Assembly: GCA_015499985.1 (NCBI GenBank)
Contig: JAAAUF010000028.1
Coordinates: 34,324 to 98,323, forward strand
From: Haplosporangium gracile
Lineage: Eukaryota; Mortierellomycota; Mortierellomycetes; Mortierellales; Mortierellaceae
Length of the DNA stretch: 64,000 bases
Direction of reading: 5' to 3'
The translations under genes were made by a program, and so were the position numbers. The notes below the pieces were generated by a model, which saw nothing but the letters and a program-made list of their open reading frames with translations, ran no database searches and was not told the origin of the DNA. Below are positions 1 to 12,700 of this stretch, piece by piece. Position 1 is the stretch's first letter. Each line of letters begins with the position of its first letter.

Positions 1-1497
1 GGCCCGATCAACCACCCAATGCGCCAACCAGTCGTTCCAAAGGTCTTTCCTCCGCTTCCGACCGTGATTGTGCGCTCCCAAAGTCCATCCAGAGTAGCAA
101 TGCGCTGATGCTTCATAGGGTCAAAGTACAAGCGATCATACTTAAAAGATACAACGGAGAAACAAAAACACAACGTTAATACCTTTGAGCTTTGTATGAT
201 AGTTGCTCTCCTGAGCAAAGGAGACAGAGACTTATACGTACCACTTCGTCACTGATGATCAAGAGGTTGTGCTTAGTGGCCAAGGCGCCAATCTCTTCGA
301 GTTCCTCGCGCGAAAAGACTTTGCCAATAGGGTTATGAGGAGTGTTCAAGACAATGATCTTGGACCGAGGGGTGATCTTGGACTCCAGTTCCTTGATGTC
401 AATCTTCCATTCGCTTGCAGGCATATCCTTGGACGAATCGGCTGCAGGGCGAATAGGGCAGTAGACAGGCACTCCTCCATTCATTGTGATATTGGACTAA
501 TTTTCCCAAAAGTAGTGTCACAAATATGATCAATATGATGCCTTCTCGACTTTCCACGTTGAGATAAAACGTCTCTATCCTCGTTTCCTTGGCTTACAAT
601 ATACTGGTCAAAGAAGGGCTCCATGAGAATGACCTCGGAGCCCTGGTCCAAGTATCCCGCAAAGATGCTGAAAATGCCTATTTTATGCATGACAATTTTT
701 TTTTTGAAACGCCGCAACAAAACCTTCGCCTGTTAGATGGTGCAATCGTTCTCAATTGAGGCGCATGTTGACGGGAATTAGCCCCCTCTGTGTTTCTCGC
801 CTCTTCTCCTGCACTAGTCCATGAACCATCCTGACTTGGACATACCCTCGTTGGCCCCAGCAGTGACAACAACTTCAGTCTCTGGATCCAGAGTCCTGTT
901 GAAGAGAGTACTGTACGACTTTGCCAGTGCCTATTGCAATGATGGCGGGAAAAAAAAGAGAGCAGCGTGAGAAAAATGGCACAAAATATAGTAAAGCAAC
1001 ACAAGTGGGATCCTGATCAACTTTTGGGGCAGGAAAGCACTGGTTTACTGGGGTGAGAGAGAAAGAACAAGGCAAATAAAAGGGCGTATTACGTTTCTCA
1101 GTCTTGGGCGACCCTTGGGGTGGCTGTATTGATTGCAGTCGTTGCGGATGAGAGCCTCACGAGCAGCCTCAACAACAAAGTCCGGAGGAGGGAAGCTATG
1201 TTGAGAAGTAATACCAAGTAAAACAAAAGTTGCGTTAGAGCGATTTTTTTTCTTCATATGTCCAGATCCGAGCTGCCAATTGTTCTGATTGATAGCATGT
1301 ACATTGCGGCACCTACTTCATGAAGCCCTGACCAAGGTTGACGGCCTGGCACTCGAGAGCCAGAGGTGTGAAAATAGACCAAACTAAATCGATATTGCAT
1401 CGAGTGACAGGATGAATGGTAAGCTGATGTGTATTAAGTTATGATAAGAAGCACCCAATGTATTTAAGCGGGGCTGCAGACAAACTATTGAAGAAAG

Positions 1498-1546
<49 letters not shown>

Positions 1547-1776
1547 GCTGTTGCTGATAAAGCTTGGAAGCGGATTTTTGTTGATTTACCATCCTGTTCA
1601 AAGTGGGCAACGCGTTCGGCGCGAGGAATGACGACGGGGGAGGTCATTTTGGCAGCAGAGGTGATGAATCTAGCGGTGAGATTTTGTTGTTGAATGAGGC
1701 TGCTGCGGAGAGGGAAAAGGGATGAAGAAGGGATGATCCTTGGGAGCGAGGCCGGCTTTATGATTCTGGCAAACAT
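1..1776 (-). CDS. BNA3: Kynurenine/glutamine-type aminotransferase (class I, PLP), 3' end beyond window
   Basis: Transaminates kynurenine to kynurenate, or related amino acids, using pyridoxal phosphate. Seven exons are in the window: 1776-1590, 1383-1317, 1195-1093, 930-846, 677-598, 496-242 and 140-1; all phases agree. Family landmarks in order: AVNLGQGFMNFPPPDFV near the N-terminus, NTPHNPIGKVFSREEL in the cofactor domain, SDEVYDRLYFDP, and the PLP-lysine motif GSGGKTFGTTGWRIGW at the left edge. The C-terminal small domain lies outside. The first ATG (1776) gives about 43 residues rich in Arg and Ser and lacking acids, like a mitochondrial presequence; a second in-frame ATG at about 1647 (MTSPVV) would give a cytosolic form. 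Intron 1 holds a TTG microsatellite. The family is firm; the exact substrate is inferred. Confidence 0.93.
1498..1553. repeat. (TTG)n microsatellite in intron 1 of the aminotransferase
   Basis: About 18 tandem TTG units on the plus strand ((CAA)n in the sense of the gene), decaying into TTGCTG. It lies wholly within intron 1 (1384-1589), so length changes should not alter the protein. Confidence 0.95.
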
Positions 1777-2074
1777 CGGTCGAGGGGGCAGTCAGTCAGT
1801 TAGACAGGCGGGGTATGTGAGTGTGTGAGGGTGGTGGAAAAGGGACGAGCGGTGTGGAAAAATAAGTTTCGAGCGACAAGGAAAATTCAGGTCCACCTTG
1901 CCCAGCCAGCCAGTCATATCGCTGGACAGAGAGTCACAGTCAGATCTGAACGACGCGAATTACTCAAAAAACAACAACTCGCCATCCAAGCGGAGAATGG
2001 CTACATCTTGAGGTATATAGTTGCCCAAAACTTGTAGTGTATATTGTTGGAATATCTTATGGGACAAATTTGAG

Positions 2075-3926
2075 CTACGCAGGAGGGAAAAAGTTGGCAA
2101 AGAGGATGATGCCGATCAAGCCATACATCACAAAGAACGTGGTGACAGTCTTTGTCCAGCCAGCTCCCAATACCTTTTCTCTCTCGAATTGATGGGCAGC
2201 GAACCAGTACACTGGTGGCAGGCACGAGGATGCTCGCGTAATGATCTGAATATGCATCGTTGTGACGTTGGAAAGAAGGAGGACTCCCCAAAGAACAATG
2301 TGAGGGAATGCCGCAAGACTCATGAAAGGAGGAGTAGTCTTGTCGCTTATTGCTATGGGAAATAGAAAGAGAAGAACCGGATAAATAGTAGACAAGTTAG
2401 CCGAGATATGGAAATGTCAGATGTCTACTAACTCAGGACGGAAGAGGCACATGCATACCAGGCGTTGAGGAGCGACCGAGGGTTACGGCTCGATGGGTGT
2501 CGAATAGGATATAGTAAAGGATCCCCGAAGCTGAGAGGACGATCATGGGTGCAGCCATCAAAAAGTTGGGGATCTGCTTGACTTCGTAGTATCGGAGGAA
2601 GCCAACGTTCCTACAAACGGAATTGGTCAATGGGAGAAAGTGGCATAAGTAATGGTCAAGGAAAATTGATATCACAAAAGGCGACACAGGTATCAGACAC
2701 AAAGGAGAAACATACCAGTAAAAGTCTTGCACAAAGGTGTAGATCAATGGAACATTAGCGTTGCACCAAGGCCTCGCATCAATATTCGATGAGACCGTGC
2801 AGTAGAGTGAGTAACCGTATAATTGAACTGCGAAAAATCCGAACCATGTAATCAGGCAGAGAAAGCCAGCCTTCACAAGCGCACATAACTTGTGCTGCAT
2901 GAAGGATTGAGTCATATATGGATGCGACAAGGAACCATGTTAGACGATTTAATGTGTGAAAAAGACCTGCTCGACACGCGGATGTAAAAGTACGATTGGA
3001 CTTACGGACAATGGTTTACTGAGGTCCATGCGAACAATAAGGTCGTAGATGATAAAGCCGGCATAAAGAACACCGTTTGACCGAGCCGTGCAGCTGACAG
3101 ACCAAGCAATCGCAGCCAACAAGTACTGCTTTCTGGCAGCGAAGAGCATGCCCGTAAAGGAGAGCGCCGAAAATGTACTCTCTGTATAGCTGTTGGTGTT
3201 CAGTTGTGTCGTCATAGTTAATTATCTGTGGCTCACTTCGTGTTCCCAACTACAAAGGCAAAAGGTCAATGGGTGCTTACATTGCAGACATAAAGATACC
3301 GGAGGGTGTGAGGACGTAGAGCTTAGCTGTGAGGAATGCAAACTGTTCGCGTCCAAAGACCTCTTTTGTAAGTCTGTAAAGCTGCACGGCGGCGACAACG
3401 AAGGAGACATTCGCGACGATGACACCGGCGAGGACCAATTGCTGTTTGTAGTCGAGCACGAAGCTAAGAGGTACCAGGACTAAGGAAAAGTCGTGTTTGT
3501 CGTTTGAGTCAGTCCTTCGCGTTTGAGACCTAAAAAGAAAGTTGCCACCAATCGTCACACAGCCACCGATTTTTCATCGTTTTTCCTTCTCAAATTACCA
3601 GTATTGGCGACTAGTCGGGTCAAGGCTGGTACCAGGGGGAAGAAGGCATGGGCCTGCTCAAAGACATATCCCTTCTCGGCAATATGGACAAAGTAAAAGG
3701 CGTCCCAGCGGAGAAAGACGCCAAAGATGCTCTTGAATAGCTGTTGACTGGTGGTTTCGATAGGGAGGATTAATTCAAGAGCCGAGTCGTAGTCCTGAAT
3801 AAGGGCATGCGAGATGGCTGCAATGGCCCAGATGACGAGCCGTGAAATGAGGGCATAATATGCAACGGTGCCTATCCTGTTGACTGAGTTATGCGTGATG
3901 GGAGTGTTTTTTGAGTGGGTCTCCAT
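2075..3926 (-). CDS. GPI18: GPI mannosyltransferase 2 (Gpi18/PIG-V)
   Basis: Adds the second mannose to the GPI anchor precursor in the ER lumen. Six exons: 3926-3599, 3479-3281, 3189-3006, 2894-2716, 2610-2459 and 2352-2075, giving 439 residues, close to yeast Gpi18. The PIG-V signature is clear: FLRWDAFYFVHIAEKGY with EQAHAFFPLVP just after it, then LYVLTPSGIF, YTESTFSALSF, ARSNG, and WNVGFLRYYEVKQIPNFL near the C-terminus. It has many hydrophobic helices. The start is the first ATG in frame (3926); upstream the frame stays open but has only a GTG. It is divergent from CDC73 with 182 bp between start codons. Confidence 0.93.
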
Positions 3927-4108
3927 GTACTCGCGTTCTTTGTGGTGAGGATGGGAACAAAGAGAAACGAAGCCGTTGACAGAGGCTGAAGCCAACCCGC
4001 AAGGCTCTGACGTCACTCATAGATTGATCAAAACGGCCGACAACCATCCAATCAGTCTTCACCACCAAACAACTCATCCTCGAAAAATAATACATACTGA
4101 GAATCACA
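3927..4108. promoter_or_regulatory. Divergent GPI18/CDC73 promoter with CRE-like TGACGTCA
   Basis: This 182-bp gap separates two start codons on opposite strands, so it must hold both promoters. A perfect palindrome TGACGTCA (CRE/ATF-type site) lies at 4008-4015, near the middle, and a CCAAT box at about 4047. Use of these sites is inferred. Confidence 0.5.
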
Positions 4109-5892
4109 ATGTCCAAGAACGATCCCCTCAGTCTCCTGCGAGAGTTCACCATCGCTAAGCGGGAGCCTACCCTTGTCGACGCCTCAGGAGCAACAGTCCA
4201 GGAGCTCACAGATGCCACTAGCGTAGTCTTTGACGATGGAACTAAGCAGTTCAAGTTTGCAAGAAGCACCCCCACCAATTACAGACGCGGAGCCTCTGAT
4301 GAATTCTACACCCTCGAAACACTCCTCTTCCTTCTTCAGAGGTCTACCCAGAGTGTCGCTGAATATTCGCTCGAGGGTGCTCAAAAGATGATTCCTACAG
4401 TTTCGATTCTGGACAAGAGATTGGTGCTCGACTATCTTCAGGGAGCCACAGCACATTCTGCCAACATTGTATACCAGATCGAGGCGAGTATGTGAACGTG
4501 ATTTATTGTTGGGATACCATTCTTCGCCCTTGAGGAACCAATAGCATTGTTGCTGATTTTTTTTTTTCGCGTTTTCCTTGAAATTTTCTAGATAAGCGAG
4601 CAGGAGACGACATTGTGGACAGTAACCAGGATGTAGGAGCTAAGAAACCAAAGACTTCGACACACTCAGCACCAGGAAACGATAGCGAAGTCTTGAGTCT
4701 CATCATCTCAAAGGAACGATTGGCCAAGACAACTGCGAGTGTCTTGCGCGGCAGCAAGGTACGCATCGGGACTATCAGTACGACGATTCACACACGGAAT
4801 GACGCTGCGTCAAGATCAACAAAACGGTGGAATTGTTCCATGCAGCAGTATTTATTGACGATCAGTTGATATCTTTTTGGACACTCTGCTGTGAAATAGT
4901 CATTCGCCAACATCCAAAAGAACGGGAGTGAGATTCTCATGGGCAAAGGAAAGGATGACAAGGGAGTCAAGAAGCCAGATCCAAGACAACCAGGAGCCGC
5001 ACCCCCAGCATCTTCAACAGCACGGCCTGGAGCATCTTCTTCTCAGACCCCTCGACCTTCGACAAATCCTTCTCAGACTCGTCCCAAATCAGGTGAGCAT
5101 TACTTCTTTCATTGGACGAACCTATGAGACTACGCTGGGCATCCAAAATGGTATTGTGTCCTGACACGCGCGTACACCTTTTTTTTTTCTTTTCCATAGC
5201 AAATCGGATGCCTATCATCATTGTTCCTGCAGCTGTCACATCTATGATCACCATGTACAACGTCAAGCAGCTTCTGGAAGGACAAGAGTAAGTTTCGGAC
5301 GCCGAGCGAATAAACATGGATACTGCTGAGCTGGAAGGATTTATAAGAAGACAGAACTGACAGGTTTTCTCAACTTTTCTGATAGGTTTGCCGACAGCGG
5401 AGATGTTCGCAACAAGGGAGAAACCAAGCCCACTCGGCTCAGGATCTATCGTCGCATGAAGCCGAACGAGACAACAAAGGTGCCATACGAAGTTATTGAC
5501 AACACAGACATCCTCAAACCAGAAGACTGGGATCGTGTTGTGTGTGTGTTTACGACAGGAGCAGAATGGCAATTCAAAAAGTTCAAGTGGCAGAAGCCCG
5601 TCGAGCTGTTTGCACAGGTCAAGGGATTCTATACCAAGTGGGCGGATGAGCAACCAAAAGAGACCATTAAGACCTGGAACGTCGAAATTCTCAGCGTATG
5701 TTACCTGTGTTTTAAGCTTGATCGGGATGTAATTGTTATTTTGACTTTAGCTAATTAACTTTCTTACTATCTTTCTGTCAAAATTTCTAGTTGAACCGCC
5801 ACCGTCGTCATGCGGATCGGGCTGTTGTCACGGAGTTCTGGGACAAGTTGCAGGGATGGTGCCTCGCCAACAAACCTTTTCTCACCTGCTAA
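4109..5892 (+). CDS. CDC73: Cdc73/parafibromin, Paf1 complex subunit
   Basis: Subunit of the Paf1 complex, which travels with RNA polymerase II and supports elongation and histone modification in the nucleus. Six exons: 4109-4487, 4592-4758, 4900-5092, 5200-5287, 5386-5695 and 5791-5892, giving 412 residues. The N-terminal parafibromin domain reads MSKNDPLSLLREFT through FYTLETLLFLLQ and KRLVLDYLQG. A Pro/Ser-rich linker follows (about residues 200-245). The C-terminal Ras-like Cdc73 domain starts at PIIIVPAAVTSMITMYNVKQ and includes WDRVVCVFTTGAEWQFK and ends in FLTC. The start has a good context (cacaATG). It is convergent with UFL1, 113 bp between stop codons. Confidence 0.95.
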
Positions 5893-5947
5893 ATTATGAG
5901 AACATCAACAGCTTAACAGGAAGGTCTTTTTGCAAAACCATTGCGAA

Positions 5948-5953
5948 AATAAA
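5948..5953 (+). terminator. AATAAA polyadenylation signal after CDC73
   Basis: AATAAA lies about 56 nt after the CDC73 stop codon in the short convergent gap to UFL1. It is placed as expected for a 3' end signal, but there is no transcript evidence. Confidence 0.45.
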
Positions 5954-6005
5954 AAAAAGGGCCTGTTGCGAGAACACTTTTTAATGAAGGTGAAAAAAGC
6001 CTTTT

Positions 6006-9000
6006 CTAGTACTTAGTGAGGTCAATGCCGAGATCATGAACTGACTGCCAGAGCTGCTTCGCGTCCTGTTCACTCCTTGGCTCGCTTTCCTCCTGAGCCT
6101 GTTTGATGTTGGACATGATTTGACTCATCATCTTTTCCAAGAGCTCCAGCTGTGATCCAGCAGCACCGGCCTGCTCCTGGTTTTGTTCCTGTCCAATGGT
6201 AGATCGGAGTTGACGCAGGATGCGTGGGACATACTTTCCAGAGGCGTGAAGCATGCGGCCGGTCCATTTTTGGAAAGCGATCAAAGTCACAATGTGCAGC
6301 ATCAAGGCCCCCGAATCTGTTTGAGGTTCGATGCTCACGAGGACTCTGTGGAGCTTCTCCAAGTGCTCCGATAACTTGGCGCTAGAAGACATAAGGAAAT
6401 AAGGAATGCGAAAGTTAGCTCGACGCTTGTGCTGCTACCGAAAAACTTTGCCCTCTGACTTAGTTTAGAGCATAGAACATGTATCTTTCTTACCTATCGT
6501 AGGCGTCATAGGTATCGACTTTCTCGAGTCGACTGTTTGAGCTATTGACAAGACCCGACCAGACATTCAAGTACTCGGTCAAATTCTTCTCCTTGCCACT
6601 TCCAGCAGTCAATTTACGCAGCTTCTTTAGCGGATCGACTTGGTCCTTTGGAATAAGCTCTGCCAGCAAAATGGTGGCGTCTTCGGATGGAAGGAGAAAG
6701 GGTCCCTTGCCTGCTGAGAAGGCTTCTGTCTGGCTGTGGTGTTCAGAGTATGCCAGTTGCAGACGGTGACGTATCTCCTCTGCGTCCTTGGATGGTGCGG
6801 CGGGTAAGTTGGTGGCGGTGACGGCGGTCGAGTCTTTACTGATGTTGGTGAGGTACAGGGTTGTGAGGTCGAGAAGTTCTACGCACAGTGATTGGAGTAG
6901 GTACTTGCTGAGCGAGTTTCTAACCGTTCCATCTACAATGAATAAGAAGCAACATGTTAGCTCTGCTCAGTGCTAATTGCTGCCATTCGAACAAATACCA
7001 TATTGCTTCCGTTCAATAATACCTTCAAAGACTTCGATTCCTTTGGACGATAGTTGGATACGCTTCGAGAGCGACTGAATCTCCGATATGGCCATGCTGG
7101 ACCAAAGAGTCCTCAGTGCCTGCTGTTGTTGCTCTTCATCCACCGCATCCTGGCCCTCCTCGCCTTCCTGGTCCTCTTCCTCCTGCTCTTGCGCTCGAAG
7201 AACCATAGACCGGTTCCTGTCCTTCAGATTCTGCAATAAGTCCTTGTACAGAATACCGGCAGTAGCATTGACGACCACGGAATCAAAATCAGGTTCCATC
7301 TCCTGAATCTCATCCTTGATGTCCTGGATCGTCAAGAAATCCCGAAGTTGCTTTTTTCTTTCTGATTTGGCTCCTTGTTGTTGCTGTGTCTGCTTTCCTT
7401 TTTGACTCTTCCTTGACCCTTGACCAGTAGCAATAGCAGAAGCTTGGTCCAGCAAACTCCTGAGACTAGCAGCATCATTCGAGAAGACATCATCCGCATC
7501 ACCCTCTCCTTGACCACCACCAGTCAAATCATCATCATTGTTGGTATTACCAAATGACAGCCTCCAAGAGAGCAGTGCCTTGGCTTTACGATCCAAGAGT
7601 GGGCCCATCCTCAAGAGACATTTCTGGAACTGACCTGAGGTCACCACAATACTATCCTGAATCACAAGCGTTTCCTGAGGTGCGCCTCCTTTCAGTCCTG
7701 TAAGTGAAGGGTCCTGTTCGGGGGCGACTGGGATCCGGGAAGTTGGTTCTGAAAGACTGGGGAGTTGTTGGAGGAGGCGGGAGATGTCTTCCTTTGTCAG
7801 AGGTGATGGCACAAGCGGCTAAATAAAAAAATGTAATTTTTGGAGGGGTCAGAGTCGCAAACAAAACCGCCCCCTCCCCCCCCCCAGCAAATATCATGAT
7901 TAATAAAGTTGGTAGATGGTGGCGTGAAAACTAACCTTGATATCAATCCAAGAGAGGTTGGCGATGGTGTCTTCAACACTGGCATCGATGATGGACCATA
8001 TGCTCTCTTTGACAGCGTGAGTTTCAAGTACGAGGGCTGTTGGGTGGTTTGTCTGCATGTACGCCTTTGGATCCGTAACTCCGCGTTTTTTGACCGCATC
8101 CAGTTCTACGCATGGAAACAATGCATAAGACGTTATGAGTCTCGGAGATGATACCGTGTTGATATACAACATCGAAACAACCAAAGGAACGGATTGGAGG
8201 CCTTTAGATGGGTCTTTTTACCGATGAATCCATTGTTCTTGAAAAAGGTCTCGATCCAGTCAGTTTGCTGTTGCTCATAAGGTTGAGGTACAAAAATTCC
8301 TTGGTCGCTTACACCCTTGAATGTTCCAGGAAGTCCCGTTTCCTTTGCCAGGGTATCACACAATCCGTACATGAGCTGTTCCTGAACAACATTCTTGGCC
8401 CTCAGTGAAGCCAAACTTGTTGGTCTAACGAAGCAAATGGTAGAAATGGGTCAGCGGACATATTACCACGAAAGTCTGGTGAAAATTATTGTTTTGACGG
8501 CATCATCGACAAAGAGTTTACTCTTGGAGCTGGTGCAGAGCTTTAAGTAAGGTAGCCTTCTCATGTTCGTGGAACCACGGTGCTACGACAAGTCCTCGGT
8601 CAATAGTATCCCATTGTCCTGGAATGGTGCTTCCTACGCGGTCTTTCAAGAACTATTTCAAGGTCCAAAAGAAAAAGATAGTTGTCAACTGATTTGATTA
8701 CGAACACGTTTTAGATAGCAATACTCACAACTGCGGAAGATAAAAAGAAGTTTAATTTCCACGTTACCTGGCGAACAAAGTCGATACCGAATTTGTACTT
8801 GCGCGATACTTCCAATGCGGTCAAGAATCCACGCTGTGCGAGTTCCTCGTTTAGTTGAGATGTCATCCCCTGAAGATATTCCCTGTAACAAATTAAAACA
8901 AGCGGGACGTGGTTGTTTTCCGGCGTGTCAATAAATGGTTAGTTACTAAGATACGTACAGCTGTCAGCAAAGTGTGGAGAAGGGTGACGAAGTAGTTACT

Positions 9001-9460
9001 TACAGTTTAACGAGTTCATCTTGGATATGAAAGATCCTGCCGGGTCGGGAACGAACCAGTGATAGAATACAGTCCTGGATGTCGGACGAGTTGGCGTTCA
9101 ATGCCCTAGGAAGATCTAACACGCTTACACGATCTAGAAGATCACCCACCAATATTAATACGCCTACACTCGCGAGAAAATACACTCTTAAAATTTACAA
9201 CCCAATCACGTCCAAAAAAACCGAGAGAGTTGCTCAGTACCATTGCGCTTGTCGAGTAGAGAGAGTATGTCGGCATCGAGTTGGTCATGGGTGATGAATG
9301 TCTCTCCGTCGAGCGAGGTGGCGATATTGGAGAGGTAGCCGAGGCGGGCGAGACTGTGGATGAGGTCTCCACAGGCTTCTTCGGATAGAGTTGCTTGGCC
9401 CTTGAGGTCGTCGGGGTTGTCAGTTTGGCCAAAGAGTGTCTTCCAGATGGTTGTTGTCAT
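6006..9460 (-). CDS. UFL1: UFL1, E3 UFM1-protein ligase
   Basis: UFL1 is the E3-like scaffold that moves UFM1 from UFC1 to targets such as ER-bound ribosomes, normally with DDRGK1. Nine exons: 9460-9241, 9133-9004, 8882-8768, 8652-8522, 8424-8222, 8105-7936, 7818-6999, 6932-6494 and 6381-6006; 867 residues, slightly longer than animal UFL1 (about 794). Matching segments in order: SLDGETFITHDQL in the N-terminal winged helix, EYLQGMTSQLNEELAQRG, FLKDRVGSTIPGQWDTIDRG, IFVPQPYEQQQTDWIETFF with NNGFI next, ELDAVKKRGVTDP, and SIIDASVEDTIANLSWIDIK. The middle (about residues 330-560) is acidic and Q-rich, the C-terminal part helical. The start is the ATG before TTTIWKTLFG. It shares a 257-bp divergent promoter with APEH. 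Confidence 0.9.
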
Positions 9461-9717
9461 TGTTGTTTCGCTGAGGTGTTTTCGTGTCCTTGAAAGGAAG
9501 GCATCTATAGGAGATTTTTTTTGTGGGTGGCAAGTCAAGTTATGAACTATGCAGAGGCCCAGGAACATTCATCGCACATCCTATTGGCCAATTGCTGAGT
9601 GTCACAGTCACATTGATAAAGAACGAGCACAAAAGGGCGGGGGACTCATGCTCATTACCCTTCTTTTTTCTTCTTCTTCAACACACTTTTCCATTCTCAT
9701 TCATTCACACGCGCGCC
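9461..9717. promoter_or_regulatory. Divergent UFL1/APEH promoter with CCAAT palindrome
   Basis: The 257 bp between the two start codons contain the palindrome ATTGGCCAAT at 9583-9592, which gives a CCAAT box on both strands almost midway (about 123 and 126 bp from the two ATGs). A CT-rich stretch runs from about 9660 to the APEH start. Regulation by a CCAAT-binding complex is inferred. Confidence 0.5.
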
Positions 9718-12700
9718 ATGGCAACCCCACAGGAGATCTTCAAGGCCCTCTCGGCTATCCCTTCTTACAGTGGAGCTACTATTCTCCCCAACTCCACAGA
9801 CTCCACCCTCAGTAAGCAGCTCTTCCGGACGCTTCATTTTTTGATATTTGATCATCGCATCGATCCAATTTGAGCAATGCTGCTCTTCCACAACTCACGC
9901 TGGTAACAATATTACTTTGGGTAAAAAACAGACATTCAGGTGTCCTACTCTCAGAGAGATCTTGAGAGAAACATCCGACGCAAGTTCACACGCACTGTTG
10001 TTGCTTCGATCGCCGAAAAGTCAATCCCTTTGATCCTCAATGGTCCCTCTGTCGATACCGGCGATGCTGTCGCTCAGTTGACTTCTCCCTCCGGAGCATT
10101 GTCGGTCACCCTCCGTTCGGTTGCCGGCGAGAAGAAGAAGCACTTTGTAGAGGTAAAGACCAAAAAGATGGGTTACGAGGCTGAGAGTTTTTGTGTTCAT
10201 GCAGAACAAAACAAAAACGAGGGGGATGATTATTCCTTTGCGTGGCAGTGTATGATATATTTATGCTAATCCACCTTATTTTACTACTTTGTATACTCTT
10301 TTTTTTTTTTAGATTTGGGCTGATGGTTCCATCCTCCACCTCTTGGAGACTACCGCACTCCATGATGACTTTTATGCTGACTCTACGTTTGGAACTCTTG
10401 AGTGGTCCAAGGACGAGACCAAGATTGTCTACGTTGCTGAGCGTAAAAAATCAGAAGATGCCGTCGAGGTATGATGTTTGCACTGTTATTTTGACACTCC
10501 TGAGAAGATGTCGAACACCTCTGTGAGAACTGGAAGGACTGACCCTGTAACCTTTGTTAATTGGCGTCATAGAAATACAACTATAAACCCGACTGGGGCG
10601 AGACCTTTACTGGCAAGCGGGAGCCCTCTCTCGTGGTCGTGAACCTCGACAACTTTGAGGTCAAGGTGCTGGATCGTCTTGATGGCGAAACAAGTCCCGG
10701 CCAGGTACGTGTTCTCAAAGACAACGATGAGATGGTGCAATGCCGAAGACAATTGCTACAAAGACTCACCAAGCTGCTCTTTGATCGAATTGTGCGTAAA
10801 TAGGCGATTTTCTCTCATGATTCCAAATCCCTCATCTTCACCGGATACCTTCGCAACCCCCAGTTCTTTGGTATTGTGTACTGCCAGAACCGTCTGTAAG
10901 TCAGAAGAAACACCAGCAGTATTTTGTTTCTGCAAGAAAGTGTCGCAAAGAGATCATACTGTGGGAAAATGGCGTGATGACTTTGTCTTCATGTCGTCTG
11001 TATATCTTTCAGCCGTTGGTTATATCCGAATGACAACTGTCCTTCCAGGTTCACTCATCTACATTGTTAACGTCTTTCATGGATTAGTACCGGCTTGTAT
11101 CAGGTCAACGTCGATGGGTCAGGATTCAAGCATTTGACACCAACCCTGAAGAGCGCCCGATCCCCACGACTGAGCGCTGATGGATTAACTTTGGTACGTC
11201 ACCCGTTGCTATCACTGTTACACATATCGAATGTATGAAGACACATACATGATCAGTGTCAAGTTGTACTAACACTAGCAATTTCAAACATACCGTAGGT
11301 GTTTTTGTCCAACACAGTAAATGGACCTCATGCCAGCTGTGCCAAGCTCCTCAAGGTACTATTACGACGAAATGCTTTTATCAAAAGAAGGTAACAGAAG
11401 CGAAGACCTAACTGAACATCCTTACTAATGCCATTTATCAACCATACGTATAGCTTGATATTGCTTCAGGAAAAGTCTCTACTGTGGTTGATATTGTTCG
11501 CAAGCCAGAGGCCGCATCTGGATTCCCTGGACTCTATATTGACCAGCTTCCCAGAGACACCTGGGTCTCCGCCAGCAAAATCTTTGTCTCGTCGACCTAC
11601 CGCTCGCGCAAGACTCTCCTTTCGATTGACGTCCACTCTGGCGTCATCGAAGAGTTGACTCCTGCTTCACAGTATCCAGGAACTACCAATGTTCTCTTTG
11701 CCAACTCCAAGTGGGTCCTGACAACGTACTCGACCCCAACAGAACCTTGGATTCTCATCTTGGGCCGAATCGAGTTTGAAAAGAACAACATCGACTTGAA
11801 AGTCCAGTTCTTCAGTCTGGAGAACAGCAAGGTCGAGAAGGCCAAGGCGTTCTATCAGCCTCATTCCTGGTCAATCGTTCACAAGATCCCTGGCCAGCTT
11901 GACAGTCTGGAGGCCATCTTTATTGAACCCTTTAAGTCCAACACTTCTGCTCAGGTGTCGAGCGCTGTCAGCGGAGTCAAGCCTCCATTGGTCATCTTCC
12001 CCCATGGTGGTCCTCACGGCGGTTTTGCTGCAGAGTTTTCCATCTTGAACTTGGTTCTCGTCGGACTTGGCTTTGCCGTTGCCAATGGTAAACTGCTCAC
12101 TATTTATGATATGTGGCGTACATGCAGTGGCGTAAGTTGATGCGTTGTAGATACTGACCCTCTTACTCCGCATGTGACTCTAACTACAATAGTCAACTTT
12201 ACGGGAAGTTTGGGATTCGGACAGGAGAGTGTCGAGGCATTGGTCGGTCGTGTTGGAGAGCTGGATGTCAACGAGTGTTTGGCAGTTCGCGACCACATCT
12301 TGTCGACTGGCGTCGTCGACATCGAGCGCACAGTCGTTACAGGAGGAAGCCACGGTGGATTCCTTTCCGCCCACCTGTTAGGCAGAGACCCTACCGGCTT
12401 CAAGGCTGCTGTTCTGCGCAACCCCGTGACAGACATCCCCGCCATGGCATCTGTCACTGACATTAGCGACTGGTGCTATGCCGTTAACGGCTTGCCCTTT
12501 GACATGGAGGCTCCTCCTACTGCAGCCATTTCTGACCCAGAGGTGTTCAGGCGTCTAAGGGCAGCATCCCCTATGGAGCATGTGGAGAAGGTGGCAGCAC
12601 CATCGTTGGTGCTTATCGGAGCTGGCGATCGTCGTGTCCCTCCCAGTCAAGGGTTCTCGTGGTGGCAGGCCCGCCAGAACAAGATCAAGAAGGATCGGAG

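Noticed and set aside
3927..4016. N-terminal extension of Gpi18 from 4016
   Set aside because: That frame begins at GTG, not ATG, and would place the coding region over the CRE-like site; 3926 is the first ATG.
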